The notes: generated by a model not told the origin, from the letters alone. Positions 17,550 to 26,769 are shown, counted from the first letter of the stretch. The stretch is DNA of 64,000 bases from Paenibacillus sp. FSL H8-0332 (GCF_037963835.1 NZ_CP150145.1:7130001-7194000); one strand, 5' to 3'. Numbers and translations are program-made.

Positions 17550-17578
17550 AGTGTAACAGCGGCACTTTTTAAAGTCAA
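17550..17578 (-). promoter_or_regulatory. Predicted purA promoter
   Basis: On the minus strand TTGACT (17578-17573), a 17-base spacer, and TACACT (17555-17550) preceded by TGT, an extended -10 form. It lies about 125 bases before purA, so there is a leader of roughly 120 bases. That leader contains a GGTGC/GCACC hairpin just before the ribosome binding site. I saw no clear PurR box. Confidence 0.6.
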
Positions 17579-17620
17579 ATAAAAACGAACGATCACAGAC
17601 TGAAATGTGCGATCGTTCGT
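17578..17620 (-). terminator. Terminator after dnaB
   Basis: Ten-base perfect stem ACGAACGATC/GATCGTTCGT (17585-17594 with 17611-17620), extended by three pairs across a bulged base, with TTTTTATTT on the minus strand. Its T run abuts the purA -35. Confidence 0.87.
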
Positions 17621-17638
17621 GTATTGTGCGAAATTTGC

Positions 17639-19000
17639 CTAACCCGCGAAGGGTTCTGCCTGGGCCCGCTCGTAGTTAACGAACTTGTTAAAGTTCTTAA
17701 GGAACACAAGCTCCACCGTCCCCACCGGACCGTTACGCTGCTTGGCGATAATAATTTCGATAATATTCTTCTTCTCGGTATCCTGATTGTAATAATCATC
17801 ACGGTACAGGAACGCTACAATATCGGCATCCTGCTCGATGGAGCCTGATTCACGAAGGTCACTCATCATCGGCCGTTTGTCCTGACGCTGCTCCACACCG
17901 CGGCTGAGCTGGGACAGGGCAATGACGGGAACGTCAAGCTCACGGGCGATCTGCTTCAGGGTACGGGAGATTTCCGATACCTCCTGCTGGCGGTTCTCGC
18001 CAGCCTTGCCCCGGCCCTGAATGAGCTGCAGGTAATCGATGACAATCATTCCGAGCCCTTTTTCCTTCTTCAGCCGGCGGCATTTCGCCCGGATATCGGT
18101 AACCGTAATGCCGGGAGTGTCGTCAATGTAGATTTCGGACTCGGACAGCGACTGGATACCCATCGTGAGCTTAGACCAGTCATCATCGCTTTTGAAATCA
18201 CCGGTACGCATAATATTGGCATCCAGATTGGCCTCCGCGCAGATCATACGCTGAACCAGCTGGGGCGCCGACATTTCCAGACTGAAGATGGCTACCGTCT
18301 CCTTCGCCCGGACCGCCACATTCTGGGCGATATTCAGAGCGAAGGCCGTCTTCCCGACGGAAGGACGGGCCGCCACAATAATTAAGTCATTGCGCTGGAA
18401 ACCGTTCGTCATGTGGTCAAGATCCACGAAGCCGCTTGGAATCCCCGAGGTTCCACCCTTATTCTGATGGAGCAGCTCTACCCGGTCGAATACCTGCATC
18501 AGCACATCGCGGATGGCGATGAACCCGCTGCCGCTGCGGCGGTTCGAGATCTCCAGGATTCGCCGTTCGGCGTCACTCAGCATAATGCCTACATCTTCGC
18601 CGCCGGTATAGCCTTCGCTGACAATCTGCGTTGCTGTGCGGATCAGCCGCCGCAGCATCGCCTTCTCTTCAATAATCTGGGCATAATATTCGACGTTGGC
18701 CGCAGTCGGCACCGCATGCGCCAGCTTAGCCAGATAGCTGACGCCGCCGATATCCTCAAGCTCCCCTTTATCCTGGAGCCGGGATGTCAATGTAATCAGA
18801 TCAATCGGCTGGCTCTCTTCTCCGAGCTGCACCATCGCCTCAAATATCATCTGATGCGGTTTGTCGTAGAAGTCTTCGGTATTCACCCGCTCCATCGCGG
18901 TAATTAGCGCCTCATCCGACAGTAGAACTGCACCCAGTACGGCCTGTTCTGCCTCCAGATTCTGCGGGGGAACCCGATCGAAAAAGAGATCTCCACCCAT
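17639..19000 (-). CDS. dnaB: Replicative DNA helicase DnaB
   Basis: 453 residues: N-terminal DnaG-binding helical domain beginning PPQNLEAEQAVLGAVLLSDE, linker, and a RecA-like hexameric ATPase with Walker A ARPSVGKTAF, Walker B GMIVIDYLQLI and DnaB motifs SQLSRGVEQR and SDLRESGSIEQDAD. It unwinds DNA at the fork. B. subtilis calls this gene dnaC. The ATG follows the rplI stop by one base with GGAGG spanning the rplI end, so the two are coupled. No intein is present. Confidence 0.98.
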   Translation of the reverse strand: MGGDLFFDRVPPQNLEAEQAVLGAVLLSDEALITAMERVNTEDFYDKPHQMIFEAMVQLGEESQPIDLITLTSRLQDKGELEDIGGVSYLAKLAHAVPTAANVEYYAQIIEEKAMLRRLIRTATQIVSEGYTGGEDVGIMLSDAERRILEISNRRSGSGFIAIRDVLMQVFDRVELLHQNKGGTSGIPSGFVDLDHMTNGFQRNDLIIVAARPSVGKTAFALNIAQNVAVRAKETVAIFSLEMSAPQLVQRMICAEANLDANIMRTGDFKSDDDWSKLTMGIQSLSESEIYIDDTPGITVTDIRAKCRRLKKEKGLGMIVIDYLQLIQGRGKAGENRQQEVSEISRTLKQIARELDVPVIALSQLSRGVEQRQDKRPMMSDLRESGSIEQDADIVAFLYRDDYYNQDTEKKNIIEIIIAKQRNGPVGTVELVFLKNFNKFVNYERAQAEPFAG

Positions 19001-19001
19001 C

Positions 19002-19448
19002 TTACTCCTCCGTTACCTGAACCGTGAGGTTAGCCTTTACTTCAGTATGCAGCTTTACCGTTACCTGGAACGTGCCTACATGGCGGATCGAATCGCTCAA
19101 CTCAATTTTGCGCTTGTCGATTACGATTCCCTGCGAGGCTGCCAGTGTCTCGCCGATCTGCTTGCTGGTGATCGCGCCGAACAGACGGCCGCCTTCACCT
19201 GCTTTTGCCTTCAGAGTCAGGGTCAGCTCATCCAGCTTCTTGCCCAGCTGTACCGCTTCCTCCTTCTCCTGGTCCTTGCGGCGCTGTTCGGCTGCCGCCT
19301 GGTTCTCCAGTGTCTTCACATTGCCGTCTGTAGCCGGACGAACCAGCCCGCGCGGCAGCAGGAAATTGGCTGCATAGCCTTCCGATACCTCTTTAACCTG
19401 ACCCTTCTTGCCCTGCCCCTTAACATCCTTCAAGAATATGACCTTCAT
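19002..19448 (-). CDS. rplI: 50S ribosomal protein bL9
   Basis: 148 residues, the normal bL9 length. The N-terminal RNA-binding domain begins MKVIFLKDVKGQGKKGQVKE and continues GYAANFLLPRGLV, followed by the long connecting helix and the C-terminal domain with KAGEGGRLFGAITSKQI. It binds 23S rRNA domain V near the L1 stalk. Its start overlaps the gdpP stop by four bases (ATGA), and dnaB follows after one base, an arrangement conserved in Bacillales. Confidence 0.98.
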   Translation of the reverse strand: MKVIFLKDVKGQGKKGQVKEVSEGYAANFLLPRGLVRPATDGNVKTLENQAAAEQRRKDQEKEEAVQLGKKLDELTLTLKAKAGEGGRLFGAITSKQIGETLAASQGIVIDKRKIELSDSIRHVGTFQVTVKLHTEVKANLTVQVTEE

Positions 19449-21448
19449 TCAAATAACCCCTCTTTCGCTTCAATTTCGGCCAGCACTGCGAGCAGCCTGG
19501 CTTCCGCTTCTTTCGTTGTTCCTTCAAGCTGTACAGCCGCGTTAGACAGATGTCCGCCGCCGCCCAGCTTCTCCATCACTACCTGTACATTCATTCGTCC
19601 CAGGGAACGGGCGCTGATGCCAATCAGGCCGTCAGGACGCTCACTGATGACGAAGGACGCGACCACATTCGTCATCCCCAGCAGCGTATCCGCCGTCTGG
19701 GCGATCAGCAGCTGCGGGATCTTCATCCCGGACTGTGTAACCACCAGCGCTATTTGGTCATACACCATACGCGCATGCTTGATGATCTCCGCCTTCGAGA
19801 TGTACTCCTGCAGATCCTCCTTCAGCATACGCTGGATCAGAATTGTATCCGCCCCGACCCGGCGCAGGAACCCGGCGGCCTCGAAAGTCCGCGACCCTGT
19901 GTGCAGCGCGAAATGCTTCGTATCGACCGTGATTCCGGCCAGCAGCATCGTGGCTTCCAGCGGGCTGAGCTTAATCTTGTCGTGAATATACTGCAGCAGC
20001 TCCGTCACCAGCTCACAGGTTGATGAAGCATACGGCTCCAGATACACGAGCACTGCGTCATTAATGAACTCTTCACCCCGGCGGTGATGGTCTACCACTA
20101 CAATCCGGCTGGCATACTGCACCAGTCTCGGCTCCATAGTCATGGAGGCCTTGTGTGTGTCTACAACAATCAGCAGCGTATGCTCCGTCATCACCTGGAG
20201 AGCCTGCTCTGTCGTGATGAAGGTTTTGTAGAGCGGCTCATCCTTGCGGATCTCCTCCATCATCCGGGTAATCGAAGGATTCGGCGTCTCCATCACAATG
20301 CTGGCTTCCACATTGTACATCTGCGCCGCCTTGAGCAAGCCGATCGCCGCTCCCACCGCATCGATATCCGGTATCCGGTGCCCCATAATCAGCACCCGGT
20401 CGCTCTCCTGCATCAGATCCCGCAGGGCATGGGCGATCACGCGCGCCCGGACGCGGGTGCGTTTCTCTGCGGCATTGCTCTTGCCACCGTAGAAGGAGAG
20501 CCGCTGGCCCGCCTTCACAGCGGCCTGGTCCCCGCCTCTGCCGAGCGCCATGTCCAGACTCGACTGGGCAAGCGCCCCCAGCTCGCTGGCCGATTCCGAG
20601 CCGTAGGCAAGGCCTATACTCAGCGTCATCGGCACCTTGAGATCGGCTGTCATCTCGCGGACCTCGTCAAGCACCACGAACCTGCTCTCCTCCAGGGCCT
20701 GAAGGCTGCGGTGATTCAGCAGCATGAGATACCGCTCGGAAGACAACCGGCGCAGATAGACCTCGAACTGCTTGCTCCACTCAGTAATCTCGCTGGCTAC
20801 CTTGGCAATCAGCGAAGTGCGCTGCTGATCATCCATACCCTGGGCGGCTTCGTCCAGATTATCCATCATGACAATTCCGATTGCCAGCTTCTCTTCCTCA
20901 TACCGCTCACGCAGCACAACAAGCTCGGTAATATCGAATAAATACAGCAGGCGTTCGCTTGGAATCACCACGACCTCATAGTAACGGTCATCGACCGTGA
21001 GTTCATGGCGGTGTTCCTTCAGGACACCTTCCTTAACCGGTTCCCGCTTGGACGGCAAATTCTGCAGCGAAGCCATCACCTCCGGCATCAGCTCCTGCAT
21101 ACCTTCACCAACAAGAGACTTGCGGGAGAAGATCTGGCCGGCATTCCGGTTATGCCATTCCACCGCACGGTCCTCACTGTACAGGATGATTCCGAGCGGA
21201 AGCATGCTTACGGCCTCCCCCTCCACCCGCTTGATGCGGAAGGACAGACCGTTGATATAATCTACAAGGTTGCGGCGGAACGACAGCTCGGCCTGCAGCA
21301 TGGTGAAACACAATGTGCCGGCCAGGAAGAGGCTGGCAACACCGAGGACCCAGTTATAGACACTGACTACTATAATCAGGACCAGCAGCAGTAAGAACGC
21401 CCACACGGTATGGTAGCCGTGCCAGCGTCTTTGCAGAAATTTTGGCAT
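19445..21448 (-). CDS. gdpP: GdpP (YybT) cyclic-di-AMP phosphodiesterase
   Basis: 667 residues: two N-terminal membrane helices (about 13-55), a PAS domain (about 80-150), a degenerate GGDEF domain (about 170-300) and a DHH-DHHA1 phosphodiesterase. DHH motifs are visible as DIDAVGAAIG, VDTHK and VVDHHRR, and DHHA1 as GGGGHLSNAA. It cleaves c-di-AMP, which sets potassium and cell-wall homeostasis in Firmicutes. AGGGTGAG precedes the ATG. Coupled to rplI by a four-base overlap and preceded by yybS, as in B. subtilis. Confidence 0.96.
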   Translation of the reverse strand: MPKFLQRRWHGYHTVWAFLLLLVLIIVVSVYNWVLGVASLFLAGTLCFTMLQAELSFRRNLVDYINGLSFRIKRVEGEAVSMLPLGIILYSEDRAVEWHNRNAGQIFSRKSLVGEGMQELMPEVMASLQNLPSKREPVKEGVLKEHRHELTVDDRYYEVVVIPSERLLYLFDITELVVLRERYEEEKLAIGIVMMDNLDEAAQGMDDQQRTSLIAKVASEITEWSKQFEVYLRRLSSERYLMLLNHRSLQALEESRFVVLDEVREMTADLKVPMTLSIGLAYGSESASELGALAQSSLDMALGRGGDQAAVKAGQRLSFYGGKSNAAEKRTRVRARVIAHALRDLMQESDRVLIMGHRIPDIDAVGAAIGLLKAAQMYNVEASIVMETPNPSITRMMEEIRKDEPLYKTFITTEQALQVMTEHTLLIVVDTHKASMTMEPRLVQYASRIVVVDHHRRGEEFINDAVLVYLEPYASSTCELVTELLQYIHDKIKLSPLEATMLLAGITVDTKHFALHTGSRTFEAAGFLRRVGADTILIQRMLKEDLQEYISKAEIIKHARMVYDQIALVVTQSGMKIPQLLIAQTADTLLGMTNVVASFVISERPDGLIGISARSLGRMNVQVVMEKLGGGGHLSNAAVQLEGTTKEAEARLLAVLAEIEAKEGLFE

Positions 21449-21459
21449 GAGCTCTCACC

Positions 21460-22377
21460 CTATCGTTTCGATTTCTTGACAAGCTCCCGCAGCGGAAACG
21501 CCAGGTCCACCACACCAATAATCCAGAATCCCGGCAGAGCAATTACAGGTATCGCCAGCAGAAGGGCAATGATCTTGCTCCACTTCCGTTCATGCACCAG
21601 GAAGAAGAGGAAGCCGACGGTCTGGATCTTGAACGCAATCTGCAGCAGCGGCAGCAGATTGGCCGAGACCATCAGCATGAAGCCGCTGTCTGCAGCGCCG
21701 AACAACAGGCTGATTACTACGCCAAGCAGATAATACCAGATGAAGGATTTGGCCAGTCTCCATTCCCGCGCCGGCTTCAGCTTGGGTACCGCATATCCCA
21801 TACTGTTCAGAATAGGGCGGACAATCGAATGGGTGATGACAGCAATCACGAAGGCACTGAGGATCAGCGTCATCGGAATCGCCTGAATCGTCAGCCAGCT
21901 CATCTGTCCAATCTGATCGGAGGAGATAGCGATCTCGGACAGCAGCGGATTGCTTGCCCCCATACTTGTCAGCCACTCCGTATAAGTCCGCAGGACATCG
22001 TAGACATAGTCGTATAAATTAAACTTAAGGAACGCCGTACTGATTAGCAGAATCAGCAGGAATTCGGCTAGTATAGCGACCATGCCGGCAATCAGTGTAG
22101 AGATCGCTGAAGCACGCTTCTTGTACCATCGTCCCATCACAAGCGCCGGGATCAGGAAATAGGCCGCAATCAGGATATACATCGGGGTAATCAGGCCCAC
22201 AATCAGCAGAACCGGTAACAGATGCAGAATGAACTGCTTGGTGTTAAGGGTCGTGAAGAGCACTATGGCCGGAATAATCATAAAGAATGTTGTAATAAGC
22301 AATAGCGGGGTTGACAGGGATAACAGCAGCAACAGATAAGCTATGCTCCAAGCCACAGATGTCCAGCGAAATTTCAA
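21460..22377 (-). CDS. yybS: YybS family membrane protein (DUF2232)
   Basis: 305 residues with about eight membrane helices, start KFRWTSVAWSIAYLLLLLSL and mostly Leu/Ile/Ala-rich throughout. The start is TTG at 22377 with GAGGTG seven bases upstream. Family DUF2232 resembles membrane components such as ECF-type substrate carriers, but no function is established. Position just upstream of gdpP is conserved in Bacillales, suggesting a shared envelope role. Confidence 0.85.
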   Translation of the reverse strand: MKFRWTSVAWSIAYLLLLLSLSTPLLLITTFFMIIPAIVLFTTLNTKQFILHLLPVLLIVGLITPMYILIAAYFLIPALVMGRWYKKRASAISTLIAGMVAILAEFLLILLISTAFLKFNLYDYVYDVLRTYTEWLTSMGASNPLLSEIAISSDQIGQMSWLTIQAIPMTLILSAFVIAVITHSIVRPILNSMGYAVPKLKPAREWRLAKSFIWYYLLGVVISLLFGAADSGFMLMVSANLLPLLQIAFKIQTVGFLFFLVHERKWSKIIALLLAIPVIALPGFWIIGVVDLAFPLRELVKKSKR

Positions 22378-22383
22378 CAGTAT

Positions 22384-22695
22384 TCACCTCTTACGCATAT
22401 GTTCTTCTAATGCAGATATATCCTGGTACCATTCTTCCAGCTGATGGCCTTCCTGCCTGTGCTTTCTCAGCTTCTCCAGCAGTAAATCATCCAGCTCGCG
22501 ATAAGGGATGCCCAGTCTGCGCCCCAAGATGTACGAACTCATAATCAGACTGGCCAGACTGTCGCCGACACGCGCGGTACTGCCTTCCCACAGCGCTTTG
22601 AATAACCTTGAGACTTGATCAATTACTTCCGTCTTTAACCACTCAATTACCTTGGCACGTTTGGCCACATCCAGATCCTTCGGCACATTGGGCAC
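22384..22695 (-). CDS. MazG-like family protein
   Basis: 103 residues from the GTG at 22695, which has GGAGGT seven bases upstream; the frame is open back to 22722. All-alpha protein with segments KVIEWLKTEVIDQVSRLFKALWEGS and GDSLASLIMSSYILGRRLGI, like the small MazG-like family of Firmicutes. Classical MazG proteins hydrolyse nucleoside triphosphates, but the typical EExxE metal motif is not obvious, so activity is uncertain. It precedes yybS by six bases and probably heads the yybS-gdpP-rplI-dnaB transcript. Confidence 0.75.
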   Translation of the reverse strand: MPNVPKDLDVAKRAKVIEWLKTEVIDQVSRLFKALWEGSTARVGDSLASLIMSSYILGRRLGIPYRELDDLLLEKLRKHRQEGHQLEEWYQDISALEEHMRKR

Positions 22696-22796
22696 TGTCT
22701 CTCTACCTCCGGCAAAAAGCATTATTCTCCATTATAGCATAAAAATTTCCGAGCCACACGGACGCCTGCCACCCCTGAATATAGCCTTCATTCTTT

Positions 22797-22836
22797 CAAA
22801 AAAGGCCCGCATTCCGTTTCGCCGGAAATACAGGCC
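22797..22836 (-). terminator. Terminator after the CBS-domain gene
   Basis: Hairpin with arms GGCCCGCATTCCG (22804-22816) and CGGAAATACAGGCC (22823-22836), allowing G-T pairs, then six T on the minus strand. Confidence 0.75.
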
Positions 22837-22845
22837 CTGGTCCCC

Positions 22846-23271
22846 TTATAACGATTCGAGCGATTGCCTTGAGACAAACTTCTCGCAGTATTCAATAATC
22901 TGGCTCCGTCGTACAATACCAATGAACCGCTTCATGTCATCGACCACCGGAACAAAATTCTGCACCTTGGCCAGATTAATCAGATCCTCCATATCCGCAT
23001 CAATTGAGACCGCCAGATTGTTCATCCGCAGCGGTACATCCTTGAGCAGAAATTTGGAAGCATTCTCAAAAGTGACCGCGCCGCCCGACTCCTTCATGTA
23101 CCAGAGCAAATCACCTTCTGTAACCGTTCCGGCATATTCCCCGTTCCGGATCAGGATCGGTACTGCGGTATAGCGGTGAAACTCCATCCGTTCCAGGGTC
23201 TGGCGCAGCGTCGAATCCATGGTAACGCATGCAACCTCCTGCTTCGGAAGTAAAAAAAACGCAATATTCAT
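22846..23271 (-). CDS. Stand-alone two-CBS-domain protein
   Basis: 141 residues, two CBS motifs: about 8-65 (CVTMDSTLRQTLERMEFHRY, TAVPILIRNGEYAGTVTEGD) and about 80-135 (VSIDADMEDLINLAKVQNFV, PVVDDMKRFIGIVRRSQII). AGGAGGATCACGAG precedes the ATG. CBS pairs bind adenine nucleotides, and some small Firmicute CBS proteins (DarB/CbpB) bind c-di-AMP. Closeness to gdpP makes that possible, but the sequence does not clearly match DarB, so the ligand is unknown. Monocistronic, with its own terminator. Confidence 0.88.
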   Translation of the reverse strand: MNIAFFLLPKQEVACVTMDSTLRQTLERMEFHRYTAVPILIRNGEYAGTVTEGDLLWYMKESGGAVTFENASKFLLKDVPLRMNNLAVSIDADMEDLINLAKVQNFVPVVDDMKRFIGIVRRSQIIEYCEKFVSRQSLESL

Positions 23272-23395
23272 CTCGTGATCCTCCTCAAAGAATTCCGAAG
23301 GAATGTTACTCTACCTTCCTTGCACACTAAAGCCCACCGTACTTATACGCCTGCACGCACAATTAGTTCCATTCCATTATAGCATGAAGACAGTA

Positions 23396-23435
23396 AACAG
23401 CAGCCATTAACCTGTGGGAATGGCTGCTGTTTTTA
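23396..23435 (-). terminator. Terminator after the LCP gene
   Basis: Near-perfect palindrome AGCAGCCATT/AATGGCTGCT. T runs are present on both sides: three on the minus and five on the plus strand, so it may work in both directions. Confidence 0.7.
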
Positions 23436-23462
23436 TAACGGCAAGACTGGCCGGTCTAATCC

Positions 23463-24515
23463 TTATTGTGCTGCGGGTGTAGCCGAAGGCTCCAGCGCGT
23501 TCACTGCCTTGCCTGGTTCGATAAGCTGGTCAACCGGTGTACTGGCACTCATCCAGTTGTCAATCAGTACCTTGGCTTTGTTCAGATCCTCTTCATTCAC
23601 AATATCGTAGTAGACACCGCCGATGCGCTTGCCTTCACCCATCACCGTGAAGCTGGAGATATCCATATCCTTGCCGCCCATGAACTTCTTGGCGAGACTG
23701 ATGATCATGGAGGGCTGAATATCCGTTTTGAAATTCTCCCCCATAATGTCCAGCAGCTCGGGGATATTGCCAATTTGGCTGATCGATAACATTTTATTCG
23801 CTACGACATCAATAAAGACCTGTTGACGTTTCGTCCGGTTGAAGTCGCTGTCCTCACGGTAGCGCGTATAGTTGAGCGCCTCTTGCCCGCTGTAATTCGA
23901 CTTATTGGCTTTGATCGTGAATTTCTCATGGTCAGCACCTTTGTTGACAATATCCTTCTTGATCGGAAGCGGAACTCCGCCAATGGCATCTACGGCATCC
24001 TTCAACCCTTGGAAGTTAATAGTGGCATAATACTGAATATCGTGGCCGAGCAGCGCTTCGAGCGTATCCTTGGACATTTGCTGGCCGCCGAACGCGTAAG
24101 CATGTGTGATCTTATCCTTCTTGTCACCGTTATGTCCGATGATTTCCGTGTAGGTATCCCGGGGAATGGAGATCAGCAGAATCTTGTAATCCTCCGGCCG
24201 GATCACCGCATACATCATGGTATCGGAGCGTGCGGTTTCATTCTTCCGCTGATCTGTACCCAATAGCATCAGAGAGAACGGATCGTTTTTGAGTGCCACG
24301 GGTTCAGCCTTAACGGAAGTTGGTGTCTTGCTGGTGTTATTCTCCAGAGGCACATAGGATGCATCCGTCAGCTTCTTCTCTACCTGATCGGATAAAAAGA
24401 GGTCAAAGGCCAGCACAGCAAGCGGCTTCTGGAACAGAAACGCTCCGGCGGCAATCACCAGTACCAGAATAAGCGCAATGTATCTTTTCTTTATTTTTTT
24501 AATCTTATTCATCAT
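23463..24515 (-). CDS. LytR-CpsA-Psr family cell-wall glycopolymer ligase
   Basis: 350 residues: short basic N-terminus (NKIKKIKKRY), one membrane helix (IALILVLVIAAGAFLF), then an extracytoplasmic LCP domain. LCP signatures include LLGTDQR, ARSDTMMYAVI, ISIPRDTY, the KITHAYAFGG segment and NYTRYREDSDFNRTKRQQ. The conserved Arg and Asp residues for polyprenyl-pyrophosphate binding are kept. These enzymes attach teichoic acids or other glycopolymers to peptidoglycan. The gene is alone, with a terminator after it. B. subtilis has three paralogues (TagT/U/V), so I give no symbol. Confidence 0.92.
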   Translation of the reverse strand: MMNKIKKIKKRYIALILVLVIAAGAFLFQKPLAVLAFDLFLSDQVEKKLTDASYVPLENNTSKTPTSVKAEPVALKNDPFSLMLLGTDQRKNETARSDTMMYAVIRPEDYKILLISIPRDTYTEIIGHNGDKKDKITHAYAFGGQQMSKDTLEALLGHDIQYYATINFQGLKDAVDAIGGVPLPIKKDIVNKGADHEKFTIKANKSNYSGQEALNYTRYREDSDFNRTKRQQVFIDVVANKMLSISQIGNIPELLDIMGENFKTDIQPSMIISLAKKFMGGKDMDISSFTVMGEGKRIGGVYYDIVNEEDLNKAKVLIDNWMSASTPVDQLIEPGKAVNALEPSATPAAQ

Positions 24516-24910
24516 TATTAATTCCTTCTTTATGGTGGAATGTACATATCATTGCTGTAATCTATTTACAATGGCCGCCTGGGCTTCCAGGGCAGTCATG
24601 GGTGGGCTGTTCTTGCTGCTATGCGCCGCCCTGCTTCAGATTGTATTATTCCCCCTTTCCGGGATTCGGGTCGTTCTAATTGTAGAATAAACCTGGAAAA
24701 CGGCTTTGACACATAAACAATATTTCTATTGTAATCACTTCACAACTAAAAAGAAACAACAAATAACGACAACATCAGCATCCATGCCACTAATATTCCA
24801 TAAAGTATATGACGCAGCAAACACCGTTTTGATTCTTTTTGAGGCAGAAAAATAAAAAAAGACAGTCTGTACAGCCGCTCTACGCAGCAGATCAGACCAT
24901 CTTCCCTAGC
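24516..24910. other. Intergenic region between the LCP gene and the binding-protein gene
   Basis: About 395 bases. It holds the terminator of the downstream-reading binding-protein gene (24854-24899) and presumably the LCP promoter. I see no gene; the open frame at 24478-24690 on the plus strand overlaps the LCP start and has no ribosome binding site. Confidence 0.4.
24854..24899 (-). terminator. Terminator after the peptide-binding lipoprotein gene
   Basis: Two-part hairpin on the minus strand: outer GTCTG/CAGAC and inner GCTGC/GCGGC separated by small internal loops, followed by seven T. Confidence 0.7.
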
Positions 24911-26632
24911 CTATTCAGTATCCTTAATCCACCAGCTCTGCGGATCGATGATATTGCTTAAGGTGTTCATCGTTATCCCCTGCAGCCGCTTATTCACCGC
25001 AGTAATATTCGACCGTTCTGCGAAAAAGATCATCGGAACCTCATCATTGATCAGCTTCTGCCATTCATAATAGATCTCTTTGCGGAAGTCCCTGTCATAG
25101 GCCTTCAGGCTGACTCCGTCCCGGATCAGGTCCTCACTGCGCTTCGAGGTCCACCGGGGATAATTCCATGAATCGGTAGCGCGCCATAAGCCCGAAGGAT
25201 CAGGGTCACTGGCCAGTCCCCATACGCCGTTGAACAGCTCCACTGCCGGATCGTCTGACTCCACCGCTTCATAGAAGGCATTCAGCTCCTTCAGGCTTCC
25301 TCCGCTAAGCCGCACATCCAGCCCCACATCACGCCAATTCTGGAGAATGGCTGCCGTGCGCGCCTCGGCCGTTTTACTGCCGCTCATCGCATCATAATGA
25401 ATAACGAACTTTTTGCCGCCGGGATCTTCGCGGAGTCCGTCCCCGTCCTTATCCCGATATCCGGCCTCATCCAGCAGCTGCTTAGCCTTCTCTGGAAGAT
25501 AGGGATAGGTGTCAATCTCCTCGTCCGCTATCTTGGCCCAGCTGGAGCTAGGGACGGGCGTCTCAATAAGCGTCCCCAGGCCATAGGAATATTGATCAAT
25601 GATCCCTTGCCGGTCAAGCGCATAATACATCGCCTTACGCAGACGTTTTTCCTGGAACTTGGGATTATCCATTACCACCTGGCCGCTGGCCTCATCCCAG
25701 TGTCCAAACTTAAAGCCGATATATTCAAACGACAGTCCAGGTGTGACCATAATCTGAACATTGTCCAGTTGGCCTGCGGCCTCATAGGCATCACGCGGCA
25801 AAGTGGCCATATCCACAGTTCCTGCTTCAAGCAGAGCGGTGATATCTTTGTTGTCAATCGCTTTGTACGTAATCCCGTCCAGAAGCGCCTCGCCCTTGTA
25901 ATAATTATCGAACCGTTTCATTTCCACCGTCTGGCCCGGCACAATGCCGGTTACCATGAACGGACCGGTACCAATCGGCCGCTTGCGCACCTGATCGCTG
26001 TCCATCATGTCCTTGACTGCCACTCCCTCGAAGTATCGCTTGTTCATCGGGTAGGCCCACAGATTATCAATCACGTTCACCCGTGCTGAATTCATTGTAA
26101 TGCGCAGCGTATAAGGGTCCATCACCTTAAGCCCCGTAATTTCCTTCGCCTGGCCCTGGTGATATGCTTCAGCGCCCTTAATCATCTCAACACTATAGTA
26201 TCTGGAACCCGTATACTCCGGGCTGGCGATAGTCTCCAGGGCAAATTTCCAATCCTCTACAGTCAGCTCATCCCCGTTATGCCAGCGTACCCCCGGCTTA
26301 ATGGTGAATGTGAACACCGTATGATCCTCAGACTCCTGCCAGCTGGCGATATTAGGAGCCGTAGACAAATCATCCTTCACGGTAAACATGCCCTCAGTGG
26401 TGAACTCAAGCACATTGGCATCATCTTCCCCTTCGAAGAAGGCTGGTTCAAAGATACCTTGAAAAGTGGACGGGTAACCAAAGGTCACAGTTCCGCCTGT
26501 AATGGGTTCATCGGCTGTTTGGCTAAGGCGCGCCACAACATTCTTGACGGCCGGGCTTGGCCCATTGCATGCCGACAATGCCACCAAGAGCGCAAGCGGT
26601 AGCATCAGTCTGCCGATGAGTCGGTTTGACAT
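24911..26632 (-). CDS. Oligopeptide-type ABC transporter substrate-binding lipoprotein (orphan)
   Basis: 573 residues from the ATG at 26632 (GGGAGGG upstream); a 36-residue in-frame extension is unlikely. Signal peptide MSNRLIGRLMLPLALLVALS ends in lipobox LSAC, so it is a lipoprotein. SBP family 5 features: KPGVRWHNGDELTVEDWKF, KRPIGTGPF, YYKGEALLDGI, LRKAMYYALDRQGI and AKQLLDEAGY. It should bind peptides or a similar solute outside the membrane. No permease or ATPase gene is beside it, so it must use components encoded elsewhere or act as a sensor. A promoter with an inverted repeat lies upstream. Confidence 0.9.
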   Translation of the reverse strand: MSNRLIGRLMLPLALLVALSACNGPSPAVKNVVARLSQTADEPITGGTVTFGYPSTFQGIFEPAFFEGEDDANVLEFTTEGMFTVKDDLSTAPNIASWQESEDHTVFTFTIKPGVRWHNGDELTVEDWKFALETIASPEYTGSRYYSVEMIKGAEAYHQGQAKEITGLKVMDPYTLRITMNSARVNVIDNLWAYPMNKRYFEGVAVKDMMDSDQVRKRPIGTGPFMVTGIVPGQTVEMKRFDNYYKGEALLDGITYKAIDNKDITALLEAGTVDMATLPRDAYEAAGQLDNVQIMVTPGLSFEYIGFKFGHWDEASGQVVMDNPKFQEKRLRKAMYYALDRQGIIDQYSYGLGTLIETPVPSSSWAKIADEEIDTYPYLPEKAKQLLDEAGYRDKDGDGLREDPGGKKFVIHYDAMSGSKTAEARTAAILQNWRDVGLDVRLSGGSLKELNAFYEAVESDDPAVELFNGVWGLASDPDPSGLWRATDSWNYPRWTSKRSEDLIRDGVSLKAYDRDFRKEIYYEWQKLINDEVPMIFFAERSNITAVNKRLQGITMNTLSNIIDPQSWWIKDTE

Positions 26633-26738
26633 ATATTTCTTCCCTCCCGGGTTGGACCACACAGTAATGTAAGCGGTTTCTACACTAGATTTTACTGTAA
26701 TGCCTATTATGCAGATTGTGGACAATTCATTATTCCAC

Positions 26739-26769
26739 ATTATAGAGAATATACAATATTCACTGTAAA
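26739..26769 (-). promoter_or_regulatory. Possible promoter with palindromic operator for the binding-protein gene
   Basis: Minus-strand TATAAT (26744-26739) and TTTACA (26769-26764), spacer 19. The spacer contains the perfect inverted repeat GAATAT-ACA-ATATTC (26747-26761), well placed for a repressor. The long spacer weakens the promoter call. The leader would be about 100 bases. Confidence 0.4.

Noticed and set aside
20084..20941. Open frame of 285 codons antisense to gdpP
   Set aside because: Shadow of gdpP; composition is typical of a reverse frame and there is no ribosome binding site.
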